The notes under the pieces: generated by a model
What the model was told of the DNA's origin: nothing
The model's database searches: none
The model's input: only the letters and a program-made list of their open reading frames with translations
NCBI GenBank assembly: GCA_016288755.1
Contig: JAEELE010000014.1
Coordinates: forward strand, 1 to 40,473
DNA: 40,473 nt
DNA from: Oscillospiraceae bacterium
GTDB lineage: Bacteria; Bacillota; Clostridia; Oscillospirales; Ruminococcaceae
Reading direction: 5' to 3'
Part shown: positions 16,187-25,235 of the stretch, one piece after another
How the letters are laid out: every line of letters begins with the position of its first letter
How positions within the stretch are numbered: the stretch's first letter is position 1
Translations under genes and position numbers: made by a program

Positions 16187-17448
16187 GCCATGACCTCCCT
16201 CGGGTCTGCGATATATCCGGTGAGGGCGCTCGCTGCCGCAACTGCCGGCGACGCAAGATAGACCTCGGACTCCGGATGCCCCATGCGCCCGACAAAATTG
16301 CGGTTGGTGGTCGCGACGGCGCGCTCGCCCTTTGCCAGCACACCGGTGTGTCCGCCGAGACAGGGTCCGCAGGTCGGTGCGGAGACCGCCGCGCCGCTCG
16401 CAGCGAAGATTTCGAGCAGCCCCTCCCGCATCGCCTGCAGCCAGATCGCCTGTGTTGCGGGAATGACGATCACGCGGACATTCGGCGCACATTGCCTGCC
16501 CGCCATGATCTCCGCTGCAATGCGCAGGTCCTCAAGCCTGCCGTTCGTGCAGGAGCCGATCACGACCTGATCGATCGGGATCTCGCCGAATTCGTCAAAA
16601 TGCCGCCCGTTCTCCGGCAGATGCGGGAATGCGACCGTCGGCTCGACCTCTGCGAGATCCAGCGTCACGGTTTTTGTATATTCGGCGTCGGCATCGGCTT
16701 GATAAATGACCGGCTCGGCGGCACCGTGTGATCTGAGGTATTCGAGCGTCTGCGCGTCGACCGGAAACATGCCGTTTTTCGCGCCTGCCTCGATCGCCAT
16801 ATTCGCGATGCAGAGCCGGTCGCTGACGGACAGCGCCTGCACGCCCTCCCCGGCAAATTCCAGCGACAGATAGCGCGCGCCGTCGACGCCGAGCATCCGG
16901 ATCAGCGTCAGAATGACGTCCTTGCCGGTGACCCATCTGCGCAGGCTGCCGCGCAGGTCAATGCGGATCGCCTCGGGCACCTTGAACCAAGCCTTGCCGG
17001 TCGCCATCGCGCAAGCCATGTCGGTCGACCCGACACCCGTGGAGAACGCGCCGAGCGCGCCGTAGGTGCAGGTGTGCGAGTCCGCGCCGATGACCAGATC
17101 GCCCGCCGTGACAAGCCCCTGCTCGGGCAGCAGCGCGTGCTCGATGCCTGCGCGCCCGACGTCATAGAAGCCGGTGATCTGCTGCTCTGCGCAGAAATCG
17201 CGGCAGCAGCGGCACTGCTCGGCGGCTTTGATATCCCTGTTCGGCGTGAAATGGTCCATCACCATCGTGATCCTGCTGCGGTCAAATACCGCTGCTGTCC
17301 CGAGCCGCCGGAATTCGCGGATCGCGACCGGTGCGGTGATATCGTTGCCGAGCACGCGGTCGGTCTGCGCGAGGATCAGCTCGCCGGGGCGCACACGCTG
17401 CAGCCCCGCGTGCGCCGCAAGAATTTTCTGTGTCATCGTCATGGCCAT
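16183..17448 (-). CDS. leuC: 3-Isopropylmalate dehydratase large subunit
   Basis: 421 residues, an aconitase-superfamily [4Fe-4S] enzyme of the shorter LeuC/HacA group. Cluster ligands are the Cys in GSCTNG (about residue 298) and the two in [10 protein letters not shown] (about 358-361). The N-terminal [10 protein letters not shown] and [15 protein letters not shown] motifs are present. It works with LeuD in leucine synthesis. Three closely spaced Met codons begin the protein; the first is chosen because GAGG lies eight bases upstream. It overlaps leuD by 4 bp. Homoaconitase activity cannot be separated by eye, but leuA, leuB and ilvBN nearby support the leucine role. Confidence 0.95.
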   Translation of the reverse strand: MAMTMTQKILAAHAGLQRVRPGELILAQTDRVLGNDITAPVAIREFRRLGTAAVFDRSRITMVMDHFTPNRDIKAAEQCRCCRDFCAEQQITGFYDVGRAGIEHALLPEQGLVTAGDLVIGADSHTCTYGALGAFSTGVGSTDMACAMATGKAWFKVPEAIRIDLRGSLRRWVTGKDVILTLIRMLGVDGARYLSLEFAGEGVQALSVSDRLCIANMAIEAGAKNGMFPVDAQTLEYLRSHGAAEPVIYQADADAEYTKTVTLDLAEVEPTVAFPHLPENGRHFDEFGEIPIDQVVIGSCTNGRLEDLRIAAEIMAGRQCAPNVRVIVIPATQAIWLQAMREGLLEIFAASGAAVSAPTCGPCLGGHTGVLAKGERAVATTNRNFVGRMGHPESEVYLASPAVAAASALTGYIADPREVMA

Positions 17449-17504
17449 AAAACGAACCTCGCTTCTGTATGGTAGAAAAGGATTCCTGCGGTAAATCAGT
17501 ATTC

Positions 17505-17762
17505 AGGGAGGAGGGAGGAAGGAGGAGGGAGAAAAAGAATAAAGAAAAAAGAATAATGAATAAAGGCGGTATCGCATGTTTGCGAGTAAACTGTGCAGTT
17601 TTGCGCTGCAAAACGTGCGATTCGAGATGTTTTTGAATGGGCTTCGCCCAAACCCGCTGTTCTGCCGTCGTTTCAGCAGCGAAATGACGGCGGCGGAACA
17701 ACTCCTCACTCCTCACTTCTCACTTCTCATTTCTAACTTCTAATTTCTCACTTCTCATTTTC
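17505..17762. repeat. Heptad-arm intergenic repeat, copy 6 (alternative hairpin core)
   Basis: The gap 17449-17747 has no gene. The left arm is a G-rich run (GGGAGGAGGGAGGAAGGAGG). The right arm is CGGAACAACTCCTCACTCC continuing as 7-bp units into the end of the protease gene. The core differs from other copies but is also rich in short-loop hairpins: GTTTTGC-GCT-GCAAAAC and TGGGC-TTC-GCCCA, plus CGTCGTTTC pairing with GAAATGACG. The protease's last four codons and TGA are repeat sequence. Confidence 0.85.
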
Positions 17763-19469
17763 CAAAAACGCGACTGCCCAGTCGAGCTCGTAATCCTTAC
17801 CGTCGCGGAAGATTCTGAGTGCCGCATCCTTGTCAAACGGAATGCGCACCTCGACCGGGTTCCGGCTGATGCGGTCTGCCTTTGTCTCGACATTCGGCAC
17901 GGTGTTCTCATCGAGGATCAGTCCGGTCGGGAAGCCGACCGACACGACGCCGCCGGACAGCACGCACATGCCGCCGGTCTCCTGATTGCAGCCGCAGGGG
18001 TCGGTGATGCCCGCGAGCGTGACATTCGGCAGCTTCGAGAGATAGAGCGAGGTGCCGTCGCCCGCGCTCGCACATTCATAATTCGTCAGCGCGACAACCG
18101 GCAGGTCGGCAAATTCGCCGGTGCCGTGGATGCCGTGCTCGGAAACGCAGGTATACTGCCCGTTTTTGCGGATGCCGAGCCCCTGCCCGAACCAGTCCTT
18201 GTCAGTGAGCAGGTCGCAGAGCGCGCAGCCGATCTCGTCCAGACCGCCCATATTGCCGCGCAGATCGACCACAAGATACTGCATCCCCTGCGATTTCAGG
18301 GTATTGAGCCGCTCGCGGAAGACCTCTCTTGCCCATTTGTGGTTGCCCGTCAGATAGCCGAGCACATCCTGATTTCCGTTCTCTGTTTCCTCGGCAATGA
18401 GCCTGAGATAGCCGCATTTGCCGTCGAGCATTTTTGCGCTGAAATTCTCCGCGTAGAGCTCCTCGTTCGTATCATAGCTCGGACGCCTTGCAAACAGCCT
18501 GAATGCGGAATGGTGCGCCAGCATATTGTCCAGCGCGGGCAGCGTGACGGTTTTCTCCGCGCCCGATTCGTCGAGGAAGGAGACCTCGACCGATTCGCCG
18601 CCGGTGAGACAGACATTCATTGCCCGCAGAAAATCGTCATTTGTCTTGACCGGCTCGCCCAGATCGGGGACATTTTCCTCGATTGCCTGCGCGATCGGCT
18701 TGCCGCCCCATTTTGTGAGAACCGTGCCGTCCTGAATGCCGAGCGCCTGTACCGATTCCTCCGTGTTGATCGCAATGACCTCGCCGCTGTCGGTGCGGAT
18801 CGTCGCAAGCCCGAAGCCGTGCTTGTCTTCATCAATATTGTAGGCGTCGAAGTCATAGCCGGCGCCGACCCAGACATGCCCGTCATGGAGCTCATTGCAG
18901 AAAGATGTAACGGCTTCCTCGAATTTCGCGGGGTTCTGCTCCCGCTCCGCCGCTTCGACTGCGGGGAGATATTTTGCCTCCAGCGCCGCAAAATCAACCT
19001 CCTTCCACTCCTTGAGGACATAGTATTCGTCCATCGTCTTAACCGCCGCGCGGAAGGATTCGGTGTAGCGCATGCTGCTGTAGTTGAAAAAATTCGGCGC
19101 AGATGCGCAGTAATAAAGCCCGCAGAGCACGGTCAGCAGCGTGACCGGCACAAGCATGATGCGGTGCCCGATCCTGCGCTTTGCCGTGAACATCGGCAGC
19201 AGCCCGATGATGCCGAGCAGATAGAGCGGGATGAAGCCGCCGAGCAGGTCCATTGCGCCGAACACATTCAGGAAGAAATGCGCAATACAGATCAGCAGCG
19301 GCAGCAGGCAGAGCCAGCGCCAGCGCCCGAGCTTTTTGTCGTCGTCGCGCCACACATGGTGCAGGATCGCGAGAATCAGCATCACCAGCAGAATTGCGAT
19401 ACCCCAGAGCATCTGAATTCTGTTTGCCGAAGCAAATAAATGCCGCAGTGAGCCCCAGAATGTTTTCAT
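17748..19469 (-). CDS. Membrane-anchored S41-like peptidase with PDZ-like region
   Basis: 573 residues from ATG 19469 (AAAGGAA about 12 bases upstream, a little distant). Four N-terminal hydrophobic segments (about 16-40, 49-72, 76-95, 105-124) precede a large domain, probably extracytoplasmic. It contains a PDZ-like stretch (near ALGIQDGTVLTKWGGKPI) and a tail-specific-protease core with VDLRGNMGG and a likely nucleophile S468 in YECASAGDG. The usual catalytic Lys is not certain by eye. The substrate is unknown. It sits between ilvN and leuC, where no peptidase is expected. The C-terminal ENEK plus stop is encoded by repeat copy 6, so the native end may have been replaced. A weak TTGACG-like promoter may lie at about 19520-19550. 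Confidence 0.82.
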   Translation of the reverse strand: MKTFWGSLRHLFASANRIQMLWGIAILLVMLILAILHHVWRDDDKKLGRWRWLCLLPLLICIAHFFLNVFGAMDLLGGFIPLYLLGIIGLLPMFTAKRRIGHRIMLVPVTLLTVLCGLYYCASAPNFFNYSSMRYTESFRAAVKTMDEYYVLKEWKEVDFAALEAKYLPAVEAAEREQNPAKFEEAVTSFCNELHDGHVWVGAGYDFDAYNIDEDKHGFGLATIRTDSGEVIAINTEESVQALGIQDGTVLTKWGGKPIAQAIEENVPDLGEPVKTNDDFLRAMNVCLTGGESVEVSFLDESGAEKTVTLPALDNMLAHHSAFRLFARRPSYDTNEELYAENFSAKMLDGKCGYLRLIAEETENGNQDVLGYLTGNHKWAREVFRERLNTLKSQGMQYLVVDLRGNMGGLDEIGCALCDLLTDKDWFGQGLGIRKNGQYTCVSEHGIHGTGEFADLPVVALTNYECASAGDGTSLYLSKLPNVTLAGITDPCGCNQETGGMCVLSGGVVSVGFPTGLILDENTVPNVETKADRISRNPVEVRIPFDKDAALRIFRDGKDYELDWAVAFLENEK

Positions 19470-19565
19470 GTGAATGACTGTTCCTTTCAGGTTTTTGTGT
19501 GATACAGTGCGGAGCCGTTCCGTCAAGGACACGCCTGCCGCGGGTACAGCGTTCCGCTGCCCGGG

Positions 19566-20075
19566 CTACTTCTCCGTTTTCAGGCAGTTGTCGCCGCGCT
19601 CGATCGCTACGATGCCGGTGCGGCACATCTCCATGATGTCAAACGGCTTCATCAGGTCGATGAAGGCGTCGATCTTGCTCGATTCGCCGGTCAGCTCGCA
19701 GACCAGCGATGCCGCCGAATAGTCGACGATCTTCGAGCGGAAGATCTCGACCGCCGACATGATATCCTGCCGGTATTCCGCCTTGTTGCGCACCTTGATG
19801 AGCAGCAGCTCGCGGATGACCGTGTCGCCGGGCTCAAGCACCTCGACCTCCTTGACGTCGTGGAGCTTGTCGAGCTGGCGGATGATCTTCTCCTTGATGT
19901 CGTCGTCGCCGTGAAACGCGATCGTGATGCGCGAAAAGCCCGGCGACTCCGTCTCGCCCACGGTCAGGCTGTCGATGTTGAAGCCGCGCCGCGTGAACAT
20001 GCCCGACACGCGCGACAGCACGCCCGAGATATTCGCGACCAGCACGCCGATCACATATTTCTTCGCATTTGCCAT
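19566..20075 (-). CDS. ilvN: Acetolactate synthase small (regulatory) subunit
   Basis: 169 residues, similar to IlvH/IlvN of other bacteria. An N-terminal ACT domain (about 5-78; VLVANISGVLSRVSGMFTRRGFNIDSLTVG) binds the feedback inhibitor valine in known homologues. The C-terminal domain follows from about residue 85 (REL-LLIKVR). It activates the IlvB catalytic subunit and makes it feedback-sensitive. The start lies three bases after ilvB ends, so the two are co-translated. The stop is a TAG followed by a GC-rich hairpin without a T run, so read-through toward the protease gene is possible. Confidence 0.95.
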   Translation of the reverse strand: MANAKKYVIGVLVANISGVLSRVSGMFTRRGFNIDSLTVGETESPGFSRITIAFHGDDDIKEKIIRQLDKLHDVKEVEVLEPGDTVIRELLLIKVRNKAEYRQDIMSAVEIFRSKIVDYSAASLVCELTGESSKIDAFIDLMKPFDIMEMCRTGIVAIERGDNCLKTEK

Positions 20076-20078
20076 GCC

Positions 20079-21764
20079 CTAAAACCTCTCAATTTCCGTG
20101 ATAATGTCGTCGACCGAGCCCCCGGGCGGGAGCATCGGCAGCACAGGCTCGTCCCTGTCGACCGCACAGTCGATCACAAAGGGCATCTCCTGTGAGAATG
20201 CTTCATCCAGCGCCGCTGTCAGCGCGTCCAAATCGCAGACATGTGCCCCGCGCGCCCCGAAGCCCTCGGCAACGCGCACGAAATCGGTCTGCCGGTCAAG
20301 GGTCGTCGCCGCATAGCGCCTGCCGCAGAAGAGCGTCTGCCACTGGCGCACCATGCCGAGCACGCCGTTGTTCATCACGATGATGACGACCGGGACCCGC
20401 TCCGTCACCGCGCAGGCGAGCTCCTGCAGATTCATGCCGAAGCTGCCGTCGCCGGTATAGAGCACCGGACGCTTTCCCGTCGCGAGATAGGCTCCGATCG
20501 CCGCGCCGAGCCCGAAGCCCATCGTGCCGAGCCCGCCGCTCGTGAGGAAGGTCCGCGGCGTTTTCAGCGGACAGCGCTGCGCCGCCCACATCTGGTGCTG
20601 CCCGACGTCCGTGACCGTGATGCAGTCGCCCGCTCTCTCCGAGACCGCGTCGATGACCGCGTAGGGGCGGAGCGTGCCGGGCACCTCCCGGACAGCCCGC
20701 GCTGAGCGTTCTGCCTCCTCTTGCCGCAGCGCTCTGAGCTGCCGGTTCCATGCTGTGTGGCGCTGCTGCGGGAGTATTTTCAGCAGGCGGTCAAGGCTGT
20801 CGCGCAGATCGCCGCGCACACCGAGCTCCGCGGGAATATTCTTGTGCAGCTCGGCATTGTCGATATCCATGTGGATCAGCCGGAAATGCCGCTTGAAGCG
20901 GTCGGAATTGCCCGTGGCGCGGTCGCTGAACCGCACGCCGAGCGCGAGCACAAGGTCTGCGGCATCCTCCGCAGCCGACGACGCAAAATGCCCGTGCATC
21001 CCCTGCATCCCGAGAAAGCGCGGGTGGTCGCTCGGGACTGCCGAAAGCCCCATCAGCGAGCAGCCCATCGGCGCGTCGAGGCGGTCTGCAAGCGCACAGA
21101 GCGCCTCGGAAGCCCCCGCGGAGATCACCCCGCCGCCGAAATAGATATATGGGCGCTCGGCGGTCTTGAGCATTGCCGCGGCGCGTTTGATGCGCTCCTC
21201 CGAGGCAGGCGCGGTCGGCTCAGGGCTGACCGGTGCGGGCTGCGGCTCAAAATCGCAGAGCGCGTCCTGCACATCCTTCGGAATATCGACGAGCACGGGA
21301 CCGGGTCTGCCCGATTTTGCGATCTGAAATGCTGTGCGCAGGGTGTCCGCGAGCCCGTCAATGCTCTTCACGATGAAATTGTGCTTGGTGACCGGCATCG
21401 TGATGCCGACGATGTCGACCTCCTGAAAGGAATCGCGCCCGATCAGCGAGCAGGGCACATTTCCGGTGATCGCGACCATCGGCACCGAATCGAGATACGC
21501 CGTCGCGATGCCGGTGACCAGATTCGTCGCGCCGGGGCCCGAGGTCGCAACGACCACGCCGACCTTGCCGGTCGCTCTTGCAAAGCCGTCTGCGGCATGT
21601 GCCGCGCCCTGCTCATGCGCCGTCAGCACGCAGCGGATGCGGTCCCTGCGCTGCCAGAGCGCATCAAACAGGCTGATGACCTGTCCGCCCGGGTAGCCGA
21701 AGATCAGCGAGCAGCTCTGCTCTGCGAGGATCTCCGCGGTCAGCGCCGCGCCCGTGAGCCTCAC
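20079..21764 (-). CDS. ilvB: Acetolactate synthase large subunit
   Basis: 561 residues, thiamine-diphosphate enzyme. The catalytic Glu is E51 in TAHEQGAAHAADG, and the N-terminal FGYPGGQVISLFDAL and FAD-region VATSGPGATNLVTG motifs are present. The ThDP/Mg site GDGSFGMNLQEL lies in the C-terminal domain. It condenses two pyruvates to acetolactate, or pyruvate with 2-oxobutyrate, the first step to valine, leucine and isoleucine. The GTG start overlaps the leuA stop (GTGA), and ilvN follows after three bases, so leuA-ilvB-ilvN is one translationally coupled unit. A catabolic AlsS-type enzyme is unlikely because the regulatory subunit is present. Confidence 0.95.
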   Translation of the reverse strand: MRLTGAALTAEILAEQSCSLIFGYPGGQVISLFDALWQRRDRIRCVLTAHEQGAAHAADGFARATGKVGVVVATSGPGATNLVTGIATAYLDSVPMVAITGNVPCSLIGRDSFQEVDIVGITMPVTKHNFIVKSIDGLADTLRTAFQIAKSGRPGPVLVDIPKDVQDALCDFEPQPAPVSPEPTAPASEERIKRAAAMLKTAERPYIYFGGGVISAGASEALCALADRLDAPMGCSLMGLSAVPSDHPRFLGMQGMHGHFASSAAEDAADLVLALGVRFSDRATGNSDRFKRHFRLIHMDIDNAELHKNIPAELGVRGDLRDSLDRLLKILPQQRHTAWNRQLRALRQEEAERSARAVREVPGTLRPYAVIDAVSERAGDCITVTDVGQHQMWAAQRCPLKTPRTFLTSGGLGTMGFGLGAAIGAYLATGKRPVLYTGDGSFGMNLQELACAVTERVPVVIIVMNNGVLGMVRQWQTLFCGRRYAATTLDRQTDFVRVAEGFGARGAHVCDLDALTAALDEAFSQEMPFVIDCAVDRDEPVLPMLPPGGSVDDIITEIERF

Positions 21765-23446
21765 GGTGCGTCCTCCGCCTGACCGGCAGTCAGCAGATTG
21801 TTGACCGCGCTGACCAGCGCCTTGATCGACGATGTGATGATATCGTTGTCGATGCCGACGCCCCAGAAGCTGCCCTGCTCACCGGCGATCTCGATATAGG
21901 AGACAGCCTGCGAATTCGAGCCGATCGTCAGTGCGTGCTCGGTGTAGGTGTTGATATCGTAGTGCAGCCCCGTGAAGGTGCGCAGCGCGTTGCTCACGGC
22001 GTCGAGACGTCCGTTTCCGGTGCCGTCCGCCTTCACGGTCTCGGTGCCGCGGCGGAGCGTGACCTCCGCGGCGATGCCCTGCTGCTGCCGGAAGTGCATC
22101 TCGGTGATCTCAAGCGGCGCGGTCAGGTCGACAAAGTGCTCCCTGAAAATCGCGTAGACCTCGTCGGGGAGCAGCTCCTTGTGGCTGCGGTCGGAGATGC
22201 CCTTGACCAGATAGCCGACGCGCTCGCGCATGGCTTTGGGCAGATCGTACCCGAAGCGCGTTTCGAGGATATAGCCGATGCCGCCCTTGCCCGACTGACT
22301 GTTGATGCGGATGACATCGGATTCGTAGACGCGCCCGATATCGGTCGGGTCGAGCGGGAGATAGGGCACGCTCCAATGGGTGCCGTGCCCCTCGGCGCGG
22401 TATTTCATGCCCTTCGCGATCGCGTCCTGATGGGAGCCGCTGAACGCCGCAAAGACGAGCTTGCCGCTGTATGGCTGCCGCTCGTAGACCGGCATCCGCG
22501 TGACCTCTGTATAAAACGCATTGAGCCGCGGGATATCGGAGAGGTCGAGCCCGGGGTCGATGCCCTGCGAATACATATTGAGCGCGAGGGTGACGATATC
22601 GACATTGCCCGTGCGCTCGCCGTTGCCGAAAAGCGTGCCCTCGACGCGCTGCGCACCGGCGAGCAGACCCATTTCGGTGTCCGCGACCGCACAGCCGCGG
22701 TCATTGTGCGGGTGCAGCGAAACGGTCACGTTTTCGCGGTATTTCAGATGATCGCACATGTATTCGACCTGATTCGCGTAGACATGGGGCATGGAGAGCT
22801 GCACGGTGACCGGCAGATTGATGATGACCGGATTCTTTTTCGAGGGGCGCCAGACGTCGAGCACGGCATTGCAGACCTCGAGCGCAAAATCGGGCTCGGT
22901 GCCGGTGAAGCTCTCGGGGGAATATTCAAAGATGATGCTGCCCTCGTGCTTTGCGCGGTATTCCTTGCAGAGGCGCGCGCCGATCACGGCGATCTCGCGG
23001 ATCTCTGCGCGGCTGCGGCGGAAGACCTGCTCGCGCTGGGCGAGCGAGGTGGAATTGTACAGATGGACGATCGCCTTTCTGCAGCCGCGGATCGCCTCAA
23101 AGGTCCTTGCGATGATATGCTCGCGCGCCTGCGTCAGCACCTGAATGGTGACGTCCGCGGGGATGAGGTCCTGCTCGATGAGCGTGCGGCAGAATTCATA
23201 TTCGGTCTCCGAGGCGGCGGGAAAGCCGATCTCGATCTCCTTGAAGCCGATGCGCACAAGCTCCTTGAAGAAGGCGAGCTTTTCGGAGAGACTCATGGGG
23301 ATGGTGAGTGCCTGATTGCCGTCGCGCAGGTCGACGCTGCACCAGACGAGCGCCTTGTCGACGTAGGTTTTCTGCGCCCATTTCATCGGCGGATCGGGAA
23401 CTGCAAAGAACTGTCGGGTATATTTTTCGGGGTGCTTCAATGTCAC
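21761..23446 (-). CDS. leuA: 2-Isopropylmalate synthase (long form)
   Basis: 561 residues, the type-2 LeuA length. The catalytic domain has the metal/acid motif DLRDGNQ (39-45) and SLHPHNDRG; the C-terminal regulatory domain (about 430-555) binds leucine in homologues. It condenses acetyl-CoA with 2-ketoisovalerate to commit carbon to leucine. The listed GTG start has GGAGG only two bases before it. A TTG two codons downstream has better spacing (eight bases), so the true N-terminus may be two residues shorter. It is the first gene of the leu/ilv run, directly behind a consensus promoter. The leader is about 47 bases, too short for a T-box. Confidence 0.93.
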   Translation of the reverse strand: MTLKHPEKYTRQFFAVPDPPMKWAQKTYVDKALVWCSVDLRDGNQALTIPMSLSEKLAFFKELVRIGFKEIEIGFPAASETEYEFCRTLIEQDLIPADVTIQVLTQAREHIIARTFEAIRGCRKAIVHLYNSTSLAQREQVFRRSRAEIREIAVIGARLCKEYRAKHEGSIIFEYSPESFTGTEPDFALEVCNAVLDVWRPSKKNPVIINLPVTVQLSMPHVYANQVEYMCDHLKYRENVTVSLHPHNDRGCAVADTEMGLLAGAQRVEGTLFGNGERTGNVDIVTLALNMYSQGIDPGLDLSDIPRLNAFYTEVTRMPVYERQPYSGKLVFAAFSGSHQDAIAKGMKYRAEGHGTHWSVPYLPLDPTDIGRVYESDVIRINSQSGKGGIGYILETRFGYDLPKAMRERVGYLVKGISDRSHKELLPDEVYAIFREHFVDLTAPLEITEMHFRQQQGIAAEVTLRRGTETVKADGTGNGRLDAVSNALRTFTGLHYDINTYTEHALTIGSNSQAVSYIEIAGEQGSFWGVGIDNDIITSSIKALVSAVNNLLTAGQAEDAP

Positions 23447-23499
23447 TGCCTCCGTTCGCGGGTTTTGCCGGCAGGATATGCGCCGGCGGGTTATCTTCT

Positions 23500-23528
23500 A
23501 TTATATATCCGCAGCGATTGTTTGTCAA
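23500..23528 (-). promoter_or_regulatory. Consensus promoter of leuA-ilvB-ilvN
   Basis: A perfect TTGACA (complement of 23523-23528), 17-bp spacer and perfect TATAAT (complement of 23500-23505). The downstream leader contains a GCCGGCGCATATCCTGCCGGC hairpin-like stretch before the GGAGG, which might modulate translation. Confidence 0.85.
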
Positions 23529-23550
23529 GCGGCGGAGTTGTTGCGGTGCT

Positions 23551-23590
23551 GAAAAAAGAAAACCCGCACGGGCGGGGCTGCCCGTGCGGG
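23551..23590 (-). terminator. Strong terminator after the dockerin gene pair
   Basis: A 28-base GC-rich hairpin (23563-23590; CCCGCACGGGC pairing with GCCCGTGCGGG) is followed on the minus strand by TTTTCTTTTTT. It lies six bases after the stop at 23596 and separates the dockerin genes from the leuA promoter. Confidence 0.92.
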
Positions 23591-23595
23591 AATTA

Positions 23596-24585
23596 TCAAA
23601 CATTGACTGCAATGATATGTGTGTAAAAAGCCAACTCTCCGATGCCGGACACGCAGCCCAAATCCTCCGGTTCCAAGCCGAGAATGTCTGCCATGACATA
23701 ATTGGATATCTGTGAAATATCTGCCGAAGTGATAAATCCGCTGCCGTTCAGATCGATCACATTGAATATAAACGTGTCGTCGATGTAATCATATCCGTTG
23801 TGAAACAAGCCGTCCAGTGTGTAATCCGTCAGCATCGCTCTGGCTCTGTATTCGGCAGTTGTTGCGCTAATCGAAGTGGAATTGTTAAGAATACTGGACA
23901 GAAGATTTGCATCTGCCATGTTCACGATTCCATCCCCGTTTAAATCGCCCGGAATGTATTTCAGATCAAAATGATAATAAACAGTAGTTGTACCGGTAGG
24001 TGGGTATGTCGGAGTTGTTTCTTCATAGTCTAAATTAACATTTTGAGCATTACATAGTTCATTGACATATGTACTAACCAACGGAAGAATAGTGGTACTC
24101 GGTGCATTAGGTCTTCTTTTCAGGAAAAAGTACCCTAATATAACTGTTTCCTCTGTCGCCGGAGTATTTGTTGTTCCCCATGTTGTAATACCAAAATACC
24201 CTTTTTTATCATTTGCAAGTGCAGAAACTCCTAAATTTGTCAGTCCTTCGCGTTGAACAAACGGAGTATTTAATCCTGTATGGTATGGCTCAAAATTCGT
24301 CTTGTCATATGTGATTTGAATTCCAGAACCGGAAAATCCTGTTCCGTTTGTGATTGTCAAAATTACAATAAAATCGCCAGCCTGAAGACTACTTAACCCC
24401 GACACAGAATCGAGTCCGCCGGTATAGTACACATCAGATGTAATATCATCTGCCGAAAGCTCAGCTGTACTTACTCCAATGATATTATCTCCGGCATCAG
24501 CATGAGCAACTGTTTTGCATTGGGAAAATGCAAAAATAAAAGCACAGATTGCACCAAACACCGCAGCTATTATAATTTTTTTCAT
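23596..24585 (-). CDS. Secreted protein with cohesin-like region and C-terminal dockerin
   Basis: 329 residues from ATG 24585 (AGGAGGGGC upstream). Signal peptide about 1-29 (cleavage near VAHA/DAG). Residues 66-175 look like a cohesin-type beta-sandwich (AGDFIVILTITN...GIQITYD), though this is tentative. A Pro/Thr linker spans 188-202 and a type-I-like dockerin about 213-298. Its first Ca loop is DLNGDGIVNMAD and its second DLNGSGFITSAD. The two are separated by an insert of about 40 residues, longer than usual. The product could be a scaffolding piece that both binds dockerins and docks elsewhere. The start overlaps the upstream dockerin gene by 4 bp. The coding sequence, especially 24000-24580, is clearly more AT-rich than its surroundings. 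Confidence 0.8.
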   Translation of the reverse strand: MKKIIIAAVFGAICAFIFAFSQCKTVAHADAGDNIIGVSTAELSADDITSDVYYTGGLDSVSGLSSLQAGDFIVILTITNGTGFSGSGIQITYDKTNFEPYHTGLNTPFVQREGLTNLGVSALANDKKGYFGITTWGTTNTPATEETVILGYFFLKRRPNAPSTTILPLVSTYVNELCNAQNVNLDYEETTPTYPPTGTTTVYYHFDLKYIPGDLNGDGIVNMADANLLSSILNNSTSISATTAEYRARAMLTDYTLDGLFHNGYDYIDDTFIFNVIDLNGSGFITSADISQISNYVMADILGLEPEDLGCVSGIGELAFYTHIIAVNV

Positions 24586-25061
24586 TTCCCTGCCCCTCCT
24601 TGAAATGTTCCGTTTTTCCATGCCTCCAGATACTGATCCTGAAACTCCTTCATACTGTTCACTGCGCCGATTTGCAGAGCGTTGCAGTAGTGAAGAACAA
24701 ACATTGCATCGCCAACGCTGATCTGATCTCCGGAGCGTCCCATAGCGACACCGTCCAAATCAGCCAGTATCAACTGCTTTTCATCCAGCATATGTCCGGC
24801 TTCGACCAAGGTATATGATGTGACTTCGTAACAAATCAGATTTACGTCCTTCACATCTACAGTGCCATCCATATTTACGTCACCCGGCTCATAGGCTGAA
24901 ACATCATCGCCCTTTGCACAAACCGGAATTGCCTGAAACTGTGCGCGTTCTTCATCGGACAACAGTACATCCCGGCTCGGTGTCTCCTCCGCAAAGGCGT
25001 TCACGCTCATTGCAGAGACGGTCATCGCTGCAGCAAGCAGCACAGAAAACAGCTTTTTCAT
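24582..25061 (-). CDS. Small secreted dockerin protein
   Basis: 159 residues from ATG 25061 (AAGGG eight bases upstream); a GTG nine bases earlier is an alternative. Signal peptide about 1-24 (cleavage after NAFA). The only recognisable domain is a dockerin (about 59-130). The first loop is DVNMDGTVDVKD. The second, DLDG...GDQISVGD, has about six extra residues, so calcium binding there may be altered. There is no catalytic module. It could be a dockerin-carried adaptor or a competitor for cohesin sites. It overlaps the following cohesin/dockerin gene by 4 bp, so the two are made together. Confidence 0.82.
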   Translation of the reverse strand: MKKLFSVLLAAAMTVSAMSVNAFAEETPSRDVLLSDEERAQFQAIPVCAKGDDVSAYEPGDVNMDGTVDVKDVNLICYEVTSYTLVEAGHMLDEKQLILADLDGVAMGRSGDQISVGDAMFVLHYCNALQIGAVNSMKEFQDQYLEAWKNGTFQGGAGK

Positions 25062-25124
25062 AATAGTCACCCTTTCAGAATATCAAGCGGAAAACGGTCA
25101 GAGCAGAGCCCCGCTCTTATCTAT

Positions 25125-25130
25125 ATTATA
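25125..25130 (-). promoter_or_regulatory. -10 box of the dockerin gene pair
   Basis: TATAAT on the minus strand (complement of 25125-25130), 64 bases before the ATG at 25061. No good -35 is visible 17 bp upstream, so the promoter may need an activator. The leader between them holds a GAGCGGGGCTCTGCTC hairpin. Confidence 0.5.
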
Positions 25131-25235
25131 GCACAGCATGCCGGAAAAAACTACTGATATACCAGACAAATATTGTGTACATAATTTGTGCATTACAGCA
25201 AAGATGATACAGCTTTGCGGAATCCCGCATTGTCC

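Noticed and set aside
23447..23499. T-box or leucine leader peptide upstream of leuA
   Set aside because: The transcript leader is only about 47 bases; there is no specifier loop, antiterminator or Leu-codon run.
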